A stretch of 64,000 nucleotides of DNA from Lachnospiraceae bacterium (GCA_017427685.1 JAFRSH010000052.1:229377-293376), one strand, 5' to 3'. Positions 47,796 to 56,803 are shown, counted from the stretch's first letter. The notes: generated from the sequence alone by a model not told the origin. Made by a program: numbers and translations.

Positions 47796-48512
47796 ATGGC
47801 ACTTAATTCAGTTGGTAATTCATCCGGCGGGATGAACTGGATCTTTTCTTCACAGAGCACTAATTCAGCATCAGGTGCTACTTTTCCTAATGTTTCGGAT
47901 TATAACCTTATAAAGAGCGGAGCTTACAAGAAGCTTCTTAATTCCTATTACGGTAATTCCACCAGAAGCAAGACTCTCTCCGACAATTCCGATTCTCTTG
48001 ATGCAGGCAAGAAAGAGAAGATCAACCTCGTAGCAGCCAACACTGATTCCAAGGCACTTGCATCCTCGATCGCAGACCTTGGCGGTGTGGCGGTTTCGGA
48101 TGAGAACAGAGAGGAACTCAAGTCCTCGATCAAAAAGGTAGTTGTGAATTACAACAAGCTCATAGATTCGGGCAGTGAAGTTGACAACACATCCGTCCTT
48201 CGTAACGTCCTCTGGATGACCAAGGGCACAGGCGAGAACGCAGGCCTCCTTTCCGACATCGGAATCACTATCGGAGAAGGCAACAAGCTTTCCTTCGATG
48301 AGACCAAGTTCGATAACGCATCACTTTCCGATGTAACTACCCTCATTAAGGGTAAGGATTCCTTCTTCGGAAGAGTAATGACACGTGCGAATACAGTATC
48401 CCGTGAAGCCGCAGCTGCAGTAAACAAGAACTTAACAGGATCTGTATATTCCCGTGACGGCATGAGATACGGAGATATAAATCCTTCAGCAATGATTAAC
48501 CAGTTAACCTAA
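47796..48512 (+). CDS. Protein resembling the C-terminal part of flagellar cap FliD
   Basis: 238 residues. The segment at about 135-200 (LRNVLWMTKG, LLSDIGITIGEGNKLSFDE, then SFFGRVMTRANTV) follows the pattern found near the end of FliD/HAP2 (LxDIGI, GKLSxDE, then a Gly/Phe-rich helix). The N-terminus is Ser/Asn-rich (SSGGMNWIFSSQST) and there is no signal peptide. It is far shorter than FliD, so it is a FliD-like or related axial protein rather than FliD itself. The start has AAGGAGG upstream and a terminator follows. Confidence 0.55.
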   Translation: MALNSVGNSSGGMNWIFSSQSTNSASGATFPNVSDYNLIKSGAYKKLLNSYYGNSTRSKTLSDNSDSLDAGKKEKINLVAANTDSKALASSIADLGGVAVSDENREELKSSIKKVVVNYNKLIDSGSEVDNTSVLRNVLWMTKGTGENAGLLSDIGITIGEGNKLSFDETKFDNASLSDVTTLIKGKDSFFGRVMTRANTVSREAAAAVNKNLTGSVYSRDGMRYGDINPSAMINQLT

Positions 48513-48541
48513 GAGCTTTAATAACAATAGCATATAACCAT

Positions 48542-48577
48542 AACAACCCTCTTACGAATTTAAGTGGGTTGTTTTTT
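48542..48577 (+). terminator. Terminator after the FliD-like gene
   Basis: AACAACCC (48542-48549) pairs with GGGTTGTT (48566-48573), followed by TTTT. The rest of the 407-bp gap to the cyclophilin gene holds an AT-rich stretch and hairpin element copy 3. Confidence 0.85.
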
Positions 48578-48744
48578 GTCGTAAACATAGTGCTTTTATT
48601 GCTTTCATCAATAATTATTGGCTTTAAATATGAGATTAATATGTCGTATGATTTGTTGTTCGAGGTATAGGATTTGTATGGTGCTTGGAATTATAGTGTT
48701 TAGGAATTTTGGATTATGGGTATATAAATATCCTTCATAACGTA

Positions 48745-48884
48745 AATAGACTTGGGCGCGCCGGTATATTACGGAAAAAACAATTGCTCTGCAGTCCTTG
48801 GACTGCGACACCTGTAGCACATGGTTTTTGTGCGAAAGGGAGCTGTTTTTGAGTAATATGCCTGGCAGCCCAAGTCGTATGTGC
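48745..48884 (+). repeat. Bulged long-hairpin element, copy 3 (128 bp plus flanks)
   Basis: Arms 48749-48782 and 48844-48876. Outer stem GACTTGGGC / GCCCAAGTC, lone G, then CGCC opposite GGCA with a lone T on the right, then an inner stem (GGTATATTAC with GTAATATGCC, mismatches, AAAAACA/TGTTTTT). Two small hairpins sit inside: GCAGTC/GACTGC (48791-48806) and GCACA/TGTGC (48817-48833). It is preceded by AAATA and followed by GTATGTGC. It lies between two converging genes. A frame of 92 codons on the minus strand crosses it but is not a real gene. Confidence 0.8.
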
Positions 48885-48919
48885 AAAATTATATGTTGAT
48901 TATTATACTATACTCTTAT

Positions 48920-49447
48920 TTATCTCTTAGAGCACTCAGGTTCGGGATATTCCTCTCCGAACAGTTCGACAGTAACAGTTTGCATCATCTGTTCTGTAAG
49001 CGGCCTATCACTGTAGTCGGTTCTTGTCGTTGCTATCTTATCGACAACTTCCATACCTTCCGTCACCTTTCCGAACGAAGCATACTGTCCATCAAGGTGA
49101 GGAGAATCCTCATGCATGATAAAGAACTGTGATCCCGCGGAATCGGGCATCATTGAGCGAGCCATCGAAAGAACACCGCGTGAATGCTTGAGATCGTTCT
49201 TAAATCCGTTGTCGGTGAATTCGCCCTTGATAGAGTAGCCGGGGCCGCCCATACCTGTGCCTGTGGGGTCACCGCCCTGGATCATGAAGCCTTCGATCGT
49301 TCTGTGGAATATAGTTCCGTCGTAGAAGCCTTTCTTGATAAGTGAGATGAAGTTATTAACGGTATTGGGAGCGATCTCGGGGTAAAGCTCAGCCTTGATG
49401 GTTCCGCCGTCGTTCATTGTGATCGTTACGATAGGGTTCTGTTTCAT
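48920..49447 (-). CDS. Cyclophilin-type peptidyl-prolyl isomerase
   Basis: 175 residues, no signal peptide, so cytosolic. Active-site pattern of bacterial PpiB: FHRTIEGFMIQGGDPTGTG, FIMHEDSPHLDGQYASFGKV. It speeds proline isomerisation during folding. The C-terminus is slightly extended (PEPECSKR). The start has AAAGGA upstream. Single gene with no clear operon partner. Confidence 0.95.
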   Translation of the reverse strand: MKQNPIVTITMNDGGTIKAELYPEIAPNTVNNFISLIKKGFYDGTIFHRTIEGFMIQGGDPTGTGMGGPGYSIKGEFTDNGFKNDLKHSRGVLSMARSMMPDSAGSQFFIMHEDSPHLDGQYASFGKVTEGMEVVDKIATTRTDYSDRPLTEQMMQTVTVELFGEEYPEPECSKR

Positions 49448-49645
49448 TTTGATTTCCTTTCATTTCGCAGTATCGCGTATGTTTGGATGCCGTTTAGCAT
49501 CGCTTGATTTATTTTATACCATATAATACAATAATTCCATCTGTAATATTTTTATTGTTTAAAAACAAACATATATGATTTGTTTGAGAATAAATATGAT
49601 CATATTTTTGTATGGGAGATCATAGAACTCAAAAGGGGAGTATAT

Positions 49646-51079
49646 ATGGACTTTGATTATTGGAAAAGCAAAGCGCTGGAAGAGAATCCCTCATTACGCG
49701 AAGTCGAGCCTGTAAAGGTCGAGGCCAAAGCTGATGAGTATGATATGCGCATGCCCATAAGTGACGACGCGGTTCTGACAGAACCTGTTGTAACGGATCC
49801 GGTATTGGACGGATCTCTGGTTACAGAGCCTGTTGCAACAGAACCTGTAAACAGCGCACCGGTCAATGTTTCATTCGATAACAACGACGTTATCCTTAAC
49901 GAAGGCGTTAATGAAGCAAAAGAGCCCGGCAAAGCAGGACGTATATGCAAGGCCATATTCCTCGGTGTTCCTTTCGGTATCCCTATCTTTATAGTTATGC
50001 TTGCAGTTCTCAGCACCGCTGTAGCTGCGATGTGTGTAGTGTTTGGTATACTCGTCATGGGCTGCACGGCTCTGTGCGTGGGAGGACTAGCTCTAATACT
50101 TCTCGGTATCGCAAACGTTCAGAACTCGCTCGGCGCGTCCTTCTTACTGATGGGCGGAGGAGTACTCGGCTGCGGACTCGGATTCCTGTTGATACTGCTT
50201 ACCAGAGTTGTGTTCAAGTACCTGCTGTTGGGACTTTTCAGATGCTATGTGATCCCTGTCAGGTTCATAAAGCTGTTCTTCTGCAAGAAGGCGACTCCTG
50301 CAGAATCAGCCGTGGATTCACAGACACACGAGTGGTATGATCCGTCCGCTACGGAAACAGTGCAGACAGACAACGTACCTTCCGATACGATCGAAACCGA
50401 TAATAACGCTTATGTGGAAGAAGTCGAGATCTTCGCAGACGATTCACTGACTGAAGATGTCGGTAAACCCAAGAGGTTCCTCAAGACGTTTTCGATACTC
50501 GCGTGTGTCCTTACTGTACTTGGTGTAGGGATCATGCTTACTACGTTCTTTGTGTTCTACAGCGACGACATTCCTTCGAAGCTGCAGCAGAATCACAAGG
50601 TTATCGTTGAAGGCAAAGTTATAGGTATTGACGTTACTTCATCGTACTTTAACGTTACGATAGAAAAGGGAGACGAGTTCTGCGTTCTGCTTGAGGATAC
50701 GTACGAACCCGGCACGGAAGTAGTGATAGAAGACGGAATCCTGAAGATCAAGGGAGATTATTGTGACAGCCTTGATGTCTGCGGATTTGATGTATCACCG
50801 GCATCGAAGCTTTTGAATCCTTTCGCAGGTAACGTCACGATCAAAGTACCCGAAAACGACTACATGCAGCTCGTTTACGCAGATATCGGATTCGGTTCCT
50901 TCAAGATGAAAGATATGTCATGCGCCAGACTCGTGGCACAGGTCGGTATCGGAGGCATATGCCTCGACGATGTGAATATCGCTTACGAGAGATTCCTCGA
51001 GTGTAAGCTCGGTACCGTTTATGCCAACGGTGATATGAACCTGGCTATAAACCATGCCGATTCATCGTCAGACATGTAA
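49646..51079 (+). CDS. Membrane protein with partial DUF4097-like domain, probably truncated
   Basis: 477 residues. An acidic Pro/Thr/Val-repeat N-terminus (VTEPVATEPVNSAPV) is followed by four or five spans (about 105-220), a linker, another span (about 283-308) and a beta-rich outside part (VIVEGKVIGIDVTSSYFNVT; DVSPASKLLNPF) like the start of the putative-adhesin DUF4097 fold. That fold normally continues with many more strands, but the protein stops at 51079, inside the opposing aminopeptidase gene. I start at 49646 (AAAGGGGAG upstream); an ATG 66 bases earlier lacks a site. Confidence 0.65.
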   Translation: MDFDYWKSKALEENPSLREVEPVKVEAKADEYDMRMPISDDAVLTEPVVTDPVLDGSLVTEPVATEPVNSAPVNVSFDNNDVILNEGVNEAKEPGKAGRICKAIFLGVPFGIPIFIVMLAVLSTAVAAMCVVFGILVMGCTALCVGGLALILLGIANVQNSLGASFLLMGGGVLGCGLGFLLILLTRVVFKYLLLGLFRCYVIPVRFIKLFFCKKATPAESAVDSQTHEWYDPSATETVQTDNVPSDTIETDNNAYVEEVEIFADDSLTEDVGKPKRFLKTFSILACVLTVLGVGIMLTTFFVFYSDDIPSKLQQNHKVIVEGKVIGIDVTSSYFNVTIEKGDEFCVLLEDTYEPGTEVVIEDGILKIKGDYCDSLDVCGFDVSPASKLLNPFAGNVTIKVPENDYMQLVYADIGFGSFKMKDMSCARLVAQVGIGGICLDDVNIAYERFLECKLGTVYANGDMNLAINHADSSSDM

Positions 51080-52824
51080 GGCGAAAGAGCCTTAAGTATC
51101 CTGTCGTGATAATCACGGATGCACTTAAGCTCGTCACATCCCAGCATGTCGAAATCGATGCCCTTTGGATCAAAGGGGATAAGAGTCAATACTTCAAAAC
51201 TATAGAATTCACCGTAAGCGGTCTCCTTGAAAGGTACAACAAGGAGATCGTTTTCGGTTCTGATACCGTAGGAACCGTCCTTGTAGTAGCCCGGCTCGTC
51301 GGAGAGGAGCATGCCTGGCTCGAGGGGACTGAGGTTCGAAGGAATCCGTGTGTTGTGGCTGAGCGAAAACGGTCCTTCATGAACGCTCAGAAGATATCCG
51401 ATCCCGTGACCTGTACCATGTCTGTAATCAAGACCGTCCTTCCAGAGCTCACGACGTGCAAGTATATCAAGTCCGGAACCGGTAGTACCTTTCTTGAAAA
51501 CAGCCTGAGAGATCGCGATATTGGCCTTAAGTACACGCGTGTACATGCGTTTCTGTTCGTCACTTACAGGACCGATGACCATGGTGCGGGTAACGTCTGT
51601 CGTTCCGAGAAGGTAGTGTCCGCCGGTGTCCATAAGCAGAAATGCGTCTGTGGGTTCGAGAGTTCTTCCGTTACCGACGTGCTCGTAGTGAACGATCGCA
51701 CCGTTGCTGCCCGAAGCCACGATAGGAGCGAAGCTGTCGCAGATGTACTGCTCGGACATCCTTCTTTTCTCCCGGAGAAGCTCGGCGCAGTCGTTCTCGC
51801 AGATCACATCACCTTTTACAAGCTTCTGCTCGAATTCGTACATAAACCTGACGAAAGCAACGGCGTCGATGATATTCGCTTTGCGCAGATTGTTTTGCTC
51901 GGTCTGTGTCTTGATCGATTTCATAACGGTCGAAGGATTGATCTTCGAGAAGACTTCGTTCTTGATGCCTATAGCTTCGAAAAGAGCATAGTTCACACGT
52001 GATTCGTCCAGCAAGATGTTGCGGGACGTAAGACGTTCGGCAAAACTATAGAAGGTATCATAAGCGTTGACAGAAACATTGAGACCGGAAAGGTACGCCG
52101 AAACCTCAGGGGTGATGCTCTTGTCCGAAACAAAGAGAACAGCATCGTTCATGTTGATGATGAGGTACGAGAGGAACAGAGGGTTGTACGCTATATCGGA
52201 GCCCCTGAGATTAAGGATATAAGCAATGTCCGTGAGACTGCTGATGATATGCGTGTCGCAGCCCGTTTCCTTCATGGAAGCGCGAATGCTCTCGAGCTTC
52301 TCAGTGGCACTACGACCCGTGTACTGCTCGGACAGGATAAAGAGCTTCTTCTCGGGAAGTGAGGCTCTCGGAACAAACAGAGCCTCGGGTGCGGTAAAAC
52401 GGCTCAGGAGGCGTGCATCATGAACGGCACAAGTCTCTATGAGCTCCTTGACCGTTTTAATACTGAAGAACCTTGAATCAAGAGCGAGAGCGCAACCCGC
52501 CTGAAGCTTGTCCGCGATCAGTTCGTTAACTGTAGGAACGTCCTTAACGCCTTCACGCATGAGGATGATGCCTGTGCCCTTAAGTACTTCCTCAGCTTCC
52601 AGGAAATACCTGCCGTCCGTAAACAGGAAGGCTTCCGAAAGAGTGATAACAAGCGTAGCACGCGAACCCGTAAATCCGCTAAAAAACTCCAGCACCTTAA
52701 AGTGATCACACACGTACTCACTGCCGTGATGGTCGCCGACTGTGCAAATATAAATATCAACATTTTCTGACATCATGAGATGTCTGAGTGCGTCAAGACG
52801 CATTCGTACTTCTGTATTACTCAT
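51019..52824 (-). CDS. Xaa-Pro aminopeptidase, M24B family
   Basis: 601 residues, the long APP1-like type with two creatinase-like N-terminal domains. It releases N-terminal residues before proline. The dinuclear metal site is complete: the aspartates in LMDTGGHYLLGTTDVTR, the histidine in HGTGHGIGY, and the glutamates in DEPGYYKDG and GIRTENDLL. The start has TAGGAG upstream. Its last 61 bases overlap the end of the converging membrane-protein gene. Confidence 0.94.
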   Translation of the reverse strand: MSNTEVRMRLDALRHLMMSENVDIYICTVGDHHGSEYVCDHFKVLEFFSGFTGSRATLVITLSEAFLFTDGRYFLEAEEVLKGTGIILMREGVKDVPTVNELIADKLQAGCALALDSRFFSIKTVKELIETCAVHDARLLSRFTAPEALFVPRASLPEKKLFILSEQYTGRSATEKLESIRASMKETGCDTHIISSLTDIAYILNLRGSDIAYNPLFLSYLIINMNDAVLFVSDKSITPEVSAYLSGLNVSVNAYDTFYSFAERLTSRNILLDESRVNYALFEAIGIKNEVFSKINPSTVMKSIKTQTEQNNLRKANIIDAVAFVRFMYEFEQKLVKGDVICENDCAELLREKRRMSEQYICDSFAPIVASGSNGAIVHYEHVGNGRTLEPTDAFLLMDTGGHYLLGTTDVTRTMVIGPVSDEQKRMYTRVLKANIAISQAVFKKGTTGSGLDILARRELWKDGLDYRHGTGHGIGYLLSVHEGPFSLSHNTRIPSNLSPLEPGMLLSDEPGYYKDGSYGIRTENDLLVVPFKETAYGEFYSFEVLTLIPFDPKGIDFDMLGCDELKCIRDYHDRILKALSPYMSDDESAWFIARFISPLA

Positions 52825-52928
52825 ATAAACTCCTAAGAAATACTGTTGAAATCAAATGTTATTCATATTTTTATGATAATAAAACTATATGATACTTTCA
52901 ATGTCTAATATTTTATATATACTTATTA

Positions 52929-53153
52929 CGTCTCGTACCATGTATATATTCTTAGACTTAGGACTCCGTCGCCGACGGTTCATGCGAAGCTACCCTTGTC
53001 ACCTTCATGGCTCTCGAAACGCGCTTTACGAGCCGTCCTTGGCTCGTACACGCTCTCTCGGCATCCATGCCTCGAGTTCGATGGCGTAATGTAGCTTCGT
53101 GAACCTGCACGGCGCCTACGTATGCGTCTAAGAATATATACATAGTCGAGACG
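52929..53153 (+). repeat. Large nested inverted repeat, copy 4a
   Basis: Outer arms: CGTCTCG with an 18-base stem (52929-52957) against 53126-53153, separated by a small internal loop TACC/AGT. Inside is a second arm pair (52970-52993 with 53091-53115): GCCG, internal loop AC/TGCA, GGTTCA, a TG bulge, then CGAAGCTAC. Several small hairpins fill the centre (ACGAGCC/GGCTCGT near 53028-53048). The block TTAGGACT plus CGTCGCCGACGG (52958-52978) recurs in inverted form in copy 4b. No long open frame of its own is convincing. Confidence 0.75.
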
Positions 53154-53204
53154 TTTTTCAGCATCTCTAAATGTTTTACAAAAATCAGTTTGGAAGTAGG
53201 AAAT

Positions 53205-53436
53205 GCGTCGTGAAAATGATATTAAAACTGAGCCGCATACGGAGGAGCCGTGCCGGTTCACGAAGCTGCTTAGTTCCTCCCAGGAGCGAGGCACGGACGC
53301 CGAGCTAGCCCGATATGAACCATGGATGGTGAATAGAGGGCGGTCCGAGTGCCATTAAAGTAATTACGGCAGCTTCGCATGAACCGTCGGCGACGTAGTC
53401 CTAAGGCCTCAGTTTTAATAGCATTTATCACGACGC
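53205..53436 (-). repeat. Large nested inverted repeat, copy 4b (inverted relative to 4a)
   Basis: Outer arms 53205-53232 and 53408-53436: GCGTCGTGA, AAATG and TATTAAAACTGAG pair with an A bulge (53427) and one A-G mismatch. The inner arms (53247-53269 with 53369-53391) are the same conserved core as in copy 4a. Bases 53369-53404 read on the minus strand match 52958-52993 at 34 of 36 positions, yet the outer stems and central loops of the two copies differ in sequence. With 4a it fills most of the 727-bp gap between aminopeptidase and the antiporter operon. Confidence 0.75.
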
Positions 53437-53463
53437 CTTACAATCCTTTCAATGCAATAATAC

Positions 53464-53526
53464 TTTACATTTTTAGTAAATGCTGTAAAATGTTTGTGTT
53501 CATATTAATAGGACGTAATAGGACGT
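53464..53526 (+). promoter_or_regulatory. Promoter of the antiporter operon and a 10-bp direct repeat
   Basis: TTTACA (53464-53469), a 16-base spacer and TAAAAT (53486-53491). ACATTTT and AAAATGT form an inverted repeat around it. Just downstream AATAGGACGT occurs twice in tandem (53507-53526), about 25 bases before the first gene; it could be a regulator site. Confidence 0.6.
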
Positions 53527-53551
53527 TATTGCCCAGATTCGGAGTGATTAC

Positions 53552-53842
53552 ATGAATATTCTTATGATGATACTTCTGACAGTGCTCATTGTCTGTGCTG
53601 TCGTGGTGAGTTTTATAAAGAGCCTTACGGCTTCCGTCATTGTTTTCGGATCCTTCAGCCTTGTTGTTGCGGTCATCTGGATGCTCCTCGAGTCTCCGGA
53701 CCTTGCGATCACAGAGGCCGCAGTCGGAGCCGGTGTGACGGGGCTTTTGTTTTATGCGACACTTAAGAAGATCGGTTCCATCAAGGATGACGACGAACCC
53801 AAGGAGTCAGACGATCCCGAAACACCCGGAAACGATCTGTAG
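53552..53842 (+). CDS. Antiporter subunit, MbhD/DUF4040 type (MrpA C-terminal piece)
   Basis: 96 residues with three predicted spans and the conserved stretch MLLESPDLAITEAAVGAGVTGLLFYATLKK, which in MrpA proteins forms part of the C-terminal region and in archaeal Mbh complexes is the separate subunit MbhD. The short acidic tail lies in the cytosol. It opens a seven-gene operon. The glutamates in LESPDLAITEA are the conserved family residues. Confidence 0.88.
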   Translation: MNILMMILLTVLIVCAVVVSFIKSLTASVIVFGSFSLVVAVIWMLLESPDLAITEAAVGAGVTGLLFYATLKKIGSIKDDDEPKESDDPETPGNDL

Positions 53843-53886
53843 ACGCATCCCCGACCCGATCAACTACTGATAAAGAGGAAATACAA

Positions 53887-54780
53887 ATGGCAGACTTTAA
53901 TCCGAAAGAGAAGAAGATCCTGTACAGAGCCTTCAGGATCACCGCGGCGATCCTCATCGTGATGCTTGCGGCAGCTCTTATATTCTGTATGTTCGACCTT
54001 CCGGGGCTTTTCTCTCCCGATCACCCCGGCGAGAACATCGTAGCTGAGCGTTACATCGAAAGCGGAATTGAAGAGACGGGTGCAGTTAACTTCGTGGCCG
54101 GCATGATCCTCGATTACAGAGCTTTTGATACGTTCGGCGAGTCCAACGTGCTCTTCGCGGCCACTATCTGCGTTATGGTGCTCCTGCTTGTTCAGGACCA
54201 GAGTAAGAGCCGTGTACGTCGTAAAAGATCTAAAAAGAACGGTACAGTGAACTCGGATCAAACGACAGTTAGCGAGTCGCAGACATCGTTCGAACAGCTT
54301 CCGGAATCGAAAGCATATTACGAAGACCTCAGGGACGAACGTGAGATTGAACCGAGACTCATTAAAAACGACGTGATCCTTAAGACCATTGCGAAGTTCG
54401 CGGTTCCCTTTATCCTGATGTTCGGAGTTTACGTCATTCTGAACGGTCACCTGTCCCCCGGAGGAGGCTTCTCGGGTGGCGCGATTGTCGGGAGCGGATT
54501 CATACTTGCTTCCGTGGCTTTCGGGTTTGATAAGATGGAGCGCTTCCTCAACAGGAAGAGCGCGGGCATCATCACCTTTGTATCACTGCTTGTTTACTGC
54601 CTCGCGAAGAGCTACTCGTTCTTCACGGGTGCCAACCACCTTGAGTCCGGGATCCCGCTCGGAACACCCGGAGCGATCCTGAGCAGCGGACTTATCCTGA
54701 TCCTTAATATCTGCGTCGGATTCGTCGTTGCGTGCACGATGTACTCCTTCTTCAGCCTGATGAGGCGGGGGAAGATCTGA
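53887..54780 (+). CDS. Fused MbhE-MnhB antiporter subunit
   Basis: 297 residues. The N-terminal part (1-105) has two spans separated by an outside loop (NFVAGMILDYRAFDTFGE), the pattern of MbhE. A charged linker (about 106-155) leads to an MnhB/MbhF domain (ILMFGVYVILNGHLSPGGGFSGGAIVGSG-like block and further spans), with the typical HLSPGGGF. The two are separate genes in archaeal mbh clusters and part of MrpA/MrpB in bacteria. It starts 44 bases after the previous gene. Confidence 0.88.
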   Translation: MADFNPKEKKILYRAFRITAAILIVMLAAALIFCMFDLPGLFSPDHPGENIVAERYIESGIEETGAVNFVAGMILDYRAFDTFGESNVLFAATICVMVLLLVQDQSKSRVRRKRSKKNGTVNSDQTTVSESQTSFEQLPESKAYYEDLRDEREIEPRLIKNDVILKTIAKFAVPFILMFGVYVILNGHLSPGGGFSGGAIVGSGFILASVAFGFDKMERFLNRKSAGIITFVSLLVYCLAKSYSFFTGANHLESGIPLGTPGAILSSGLILILNICVGFVVACTMYSFFSLMRRGKI

Positions 54781-54827
54781 AACTTTTGCAGCATAAGCGT
54801 AAATAATCAATTTGTAGAGGATACCCT

Positions 54828-55217
54828 ATGTTTGAACAGATCTACAATCATTTCAATGATATAGTTGCGGCTATTCTCTTCGTGATCGGATTCTCGAACC
54901 TCCTGTTCCAGAAGAACCTCATCAAGAAGATAATCGGCCTTAATATCATGGACGTTGCGATCTACCTGTTGCTCGCTTCGCAGGGATATATCAGCGGAAG
55001 ACTCGCGCCGATCCTCACGGACGGCAGTGAGAACGCAACTACGTACATCAACCCGATACCCAGCGGCCTTGTGCTTACCGGCATCGTTGTTTCGGTGAGC
55101 GTTACCGCGCTCATGCTTTCCATGACCATCAGGCTGTATCGCAAGTACAGAACTCTTGACCTTGACGAGATCCTGGTGAAGGTGAGAAAAGAAAAAGAAG
55201 ACAAGGGGGAGGGCTGA
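54828..55217 (+). CDS. mnhC: Antiporter subunit MnhC/MbhG (NuoK-like)
   Basis: 129 residues with three spans, the NuoK fold (FVIGFSNLLFQKNLIKKIIGLNIMDVAIYLLL; PSGLVLTGIVVSVSVTALML). NuoK/MrpC-type subunits carry part of the proton path. The C-terminus is charged. It is followed by the first MrpD-like gene with a one-base gap. Confidence 0.9.
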   Translation: MFEQIYNHFNDIVAAILFVIGFSNLLFQKNLIKKIIGLNIMDVAIYLLLASQGYISGRLAPILTDGSENATTYINPIPSGLVLTGIVVSVSVTALMLSMTIRLYRKYRTLDLDEILVKVRKEKEDKGEG

Positions 55218-55218
55218 C

Positions 55219-56784
55219 ATGGACTTTGTTTTGAACTTTCCTTTCTTCTCGATAATGATCTGCATGCTGGCGGCTCTCTCAACGTTTATGCTGGGACGTC
55301 GGGCTGCCGCAGTCGTGGCCAAGCTTGCACTTCTGATCACACTGGTTCTTTCGGTGATACTCACGGTGTACCTCCACGGTACGGGCGAGAGTTTCGTCTA
55401 CATGATGGGTCACTTCCCGGCACCATGGGGTAATGAGATCAGGGCGGGAGAGCTTGAAGGCGTGATGGCGATCTTTACGTGCGTGATCGCGCTCTTGTCG
55501 CTGATCGCGGGCAAGTATTCGATCAGAACCGAGATCGACGACACTAAGCAGAACCTTTACTACCTTATCACATGCCTTATGGAAGCGTCTCTGCTGGCGC
55601 TTATATACACGAACGACATCTTCACGGGCTACGTTTTTATCGAGATCAATACGATCGCGGGATGCGGTCTGATCATGATCAGGAACACCGGCCGTTCGAT
55701 CGCCGCTGCAATCAGATACATGGTGGTGAGCCTTGTGGGATCGGGACTGTTCCTGATCGGAACAACGCTGCTTTACTCGATCACGGGTCACCTCTTAATG
55801 CAGAATATCAACGAATCCGTTGCGGCACTCGCCGCGGACGGCAGTTACAGTGTTACGCTCACGATCATCACGGCGCTGATGACTGTGGGACTCGCCATCA
55901 AGTCGGGACTTTTCCCGTTCCATCTGTGGATCCCGGATGCTTACGCGATCTCAGTAACACCTTCTTCGGCGATGCTTTCCGGTATGGTCTCGAAGGGATA
56001 CATATTCCTGCTGATCAAGCTTATCTACAGAGTTATCGGATTTGATGTATACAGCTCGACGGGAGTGTTTGACCTGATCTTTATCGCGGGTATCATTGCA
56101 ATGATAATGGGTTCCGTGGCAGCTATCAGATCCGGATACTTAAGAAGGATGACTGCTTACTCCTCGGTTTCGCAGATCGGATACATCTTTATGGGCATCG
56201 GTATCGCGAACTCTGCGGGAGCTGTTGCGGCCATATTCCATATAATCACTCACGGACTTACAAAATCACTTCTTTTTATCGCCGCTTCATCGTTTACGGG
56301 CAGGAAAGAAGATATCAGGGTGAGCGACCTCAAGGGACTCGGACACAAGTATCCGGTTTCTGCTGCGACCTTCACCGCTGCGGCACTGTCGATAATCGGC
56401 TTCCCGCTTTTCGCCGGCTTCATTGCCAAGATGCTGCTCGCGAATGCTTCATTTGACTGCGGATGGAGGATGTACGCGGCTATCGGAGCCATAGCGGTCA
56501 GCACGATACTCAACGTTGTTTACTTCTTCAAGTGTATCATCAATCTTTACGCATTCGGCGGATTTGAGGAAGAGAAGAAGGACACCGAGGGATCTACTGC
56601 GGAAGAGACAGCAGATGAAAGTGTAAAAGCCACTGCCTGTGTCGACAATGAAGACAGACCCACGAAATACGAGAACGCACTGCACGGTATCTGTGCTGCG
56701 GTTCTCGCTATCATAAATCTCTACATCGGTCTTGCACCGGGACTGCTTAGCGACATAATAACGAAAGGACTTAATGTTTTTTGA
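55219..56784 (+). CDS. mnhD: Proton-translocating antiporter subunit, MrpD/NuoN-like (1 of 3)
   Basis: 521 residues, about 14 spans. The key ion-path residues are present: glutamate in span 5 (GYVFIEINTIAG), lysine in span 7 (LAIKSGLFPFHLW), lysine in span 8 (SGMVSKGYIF) and lysine in span 12 (AGFIAKMLL). The C-terminal loop has an unusual acidic insertion (EEEKKDTEGSTAEETADE). Of the three MrpD-like copies here it is the most divergent, with AISVTPSSA in place of the usual HPxAPxPxSA. Confidence 0.92.
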   Translation: MDFVLNFPFFSIMICMLAALSTFMLGRRAAAVVAKLALLITLVLSVILTVYLHGTGESFVYMMGHFPAPWGNEIRAGELEGVMAIFTCVIALLSLIAGKYSIRTEIDDTKQNLYYLITCLMEASLLALIYTNDIFTGYVFIEINTIAGCGLIMIRNTGRSIAAAIRYMVVSLVGSGLFLIGTTLLYSITGHLLMQNINESVAALAADGSYSVTLTIITALMTVGLAIKSGLFPFHLWIPDAYAISVTPSSAMLSGMVSKGYIFLLIKLIYRVIGFDVYSSTGVFDLIFIAGIIAMIMGSVAAIRSGYLRRMTAYSSVSQIGYIFMGIGIANSAGAVAAIFHIITHGLTKSLLFIAASSFTGRKEDIRVSDLKGLGHKYPVSAATFTAAALSIIGFPLFAGFIAKMLLANASFDCGWRMYAAIGAIAVSTILNVVYFFKCIINLYAFGGFEEEKKDTEGSTAEETADESVKATACVDNEDRPTKYENALHGICAAVLAIINLYIGLAPGLLSDIITKGLNVF

Positions 56785-56803
56785 TTAAGCGAGGTATTTT
56801 GAG

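Noticed and set aside
48608..48886. Minus-strand frame of 92 codons between the FliD-like and cyclophilin genes
   Set aside because: It runs through both arms of hairpin element 3, has no ribosome-binding site and no family resemblance.
52889..53294. Small open frames across the 4a/4b repeats
   Set aside because: They follow from the low stop-codon content of the inverted repeats, differ in each frame and have no ribosome-binding site.
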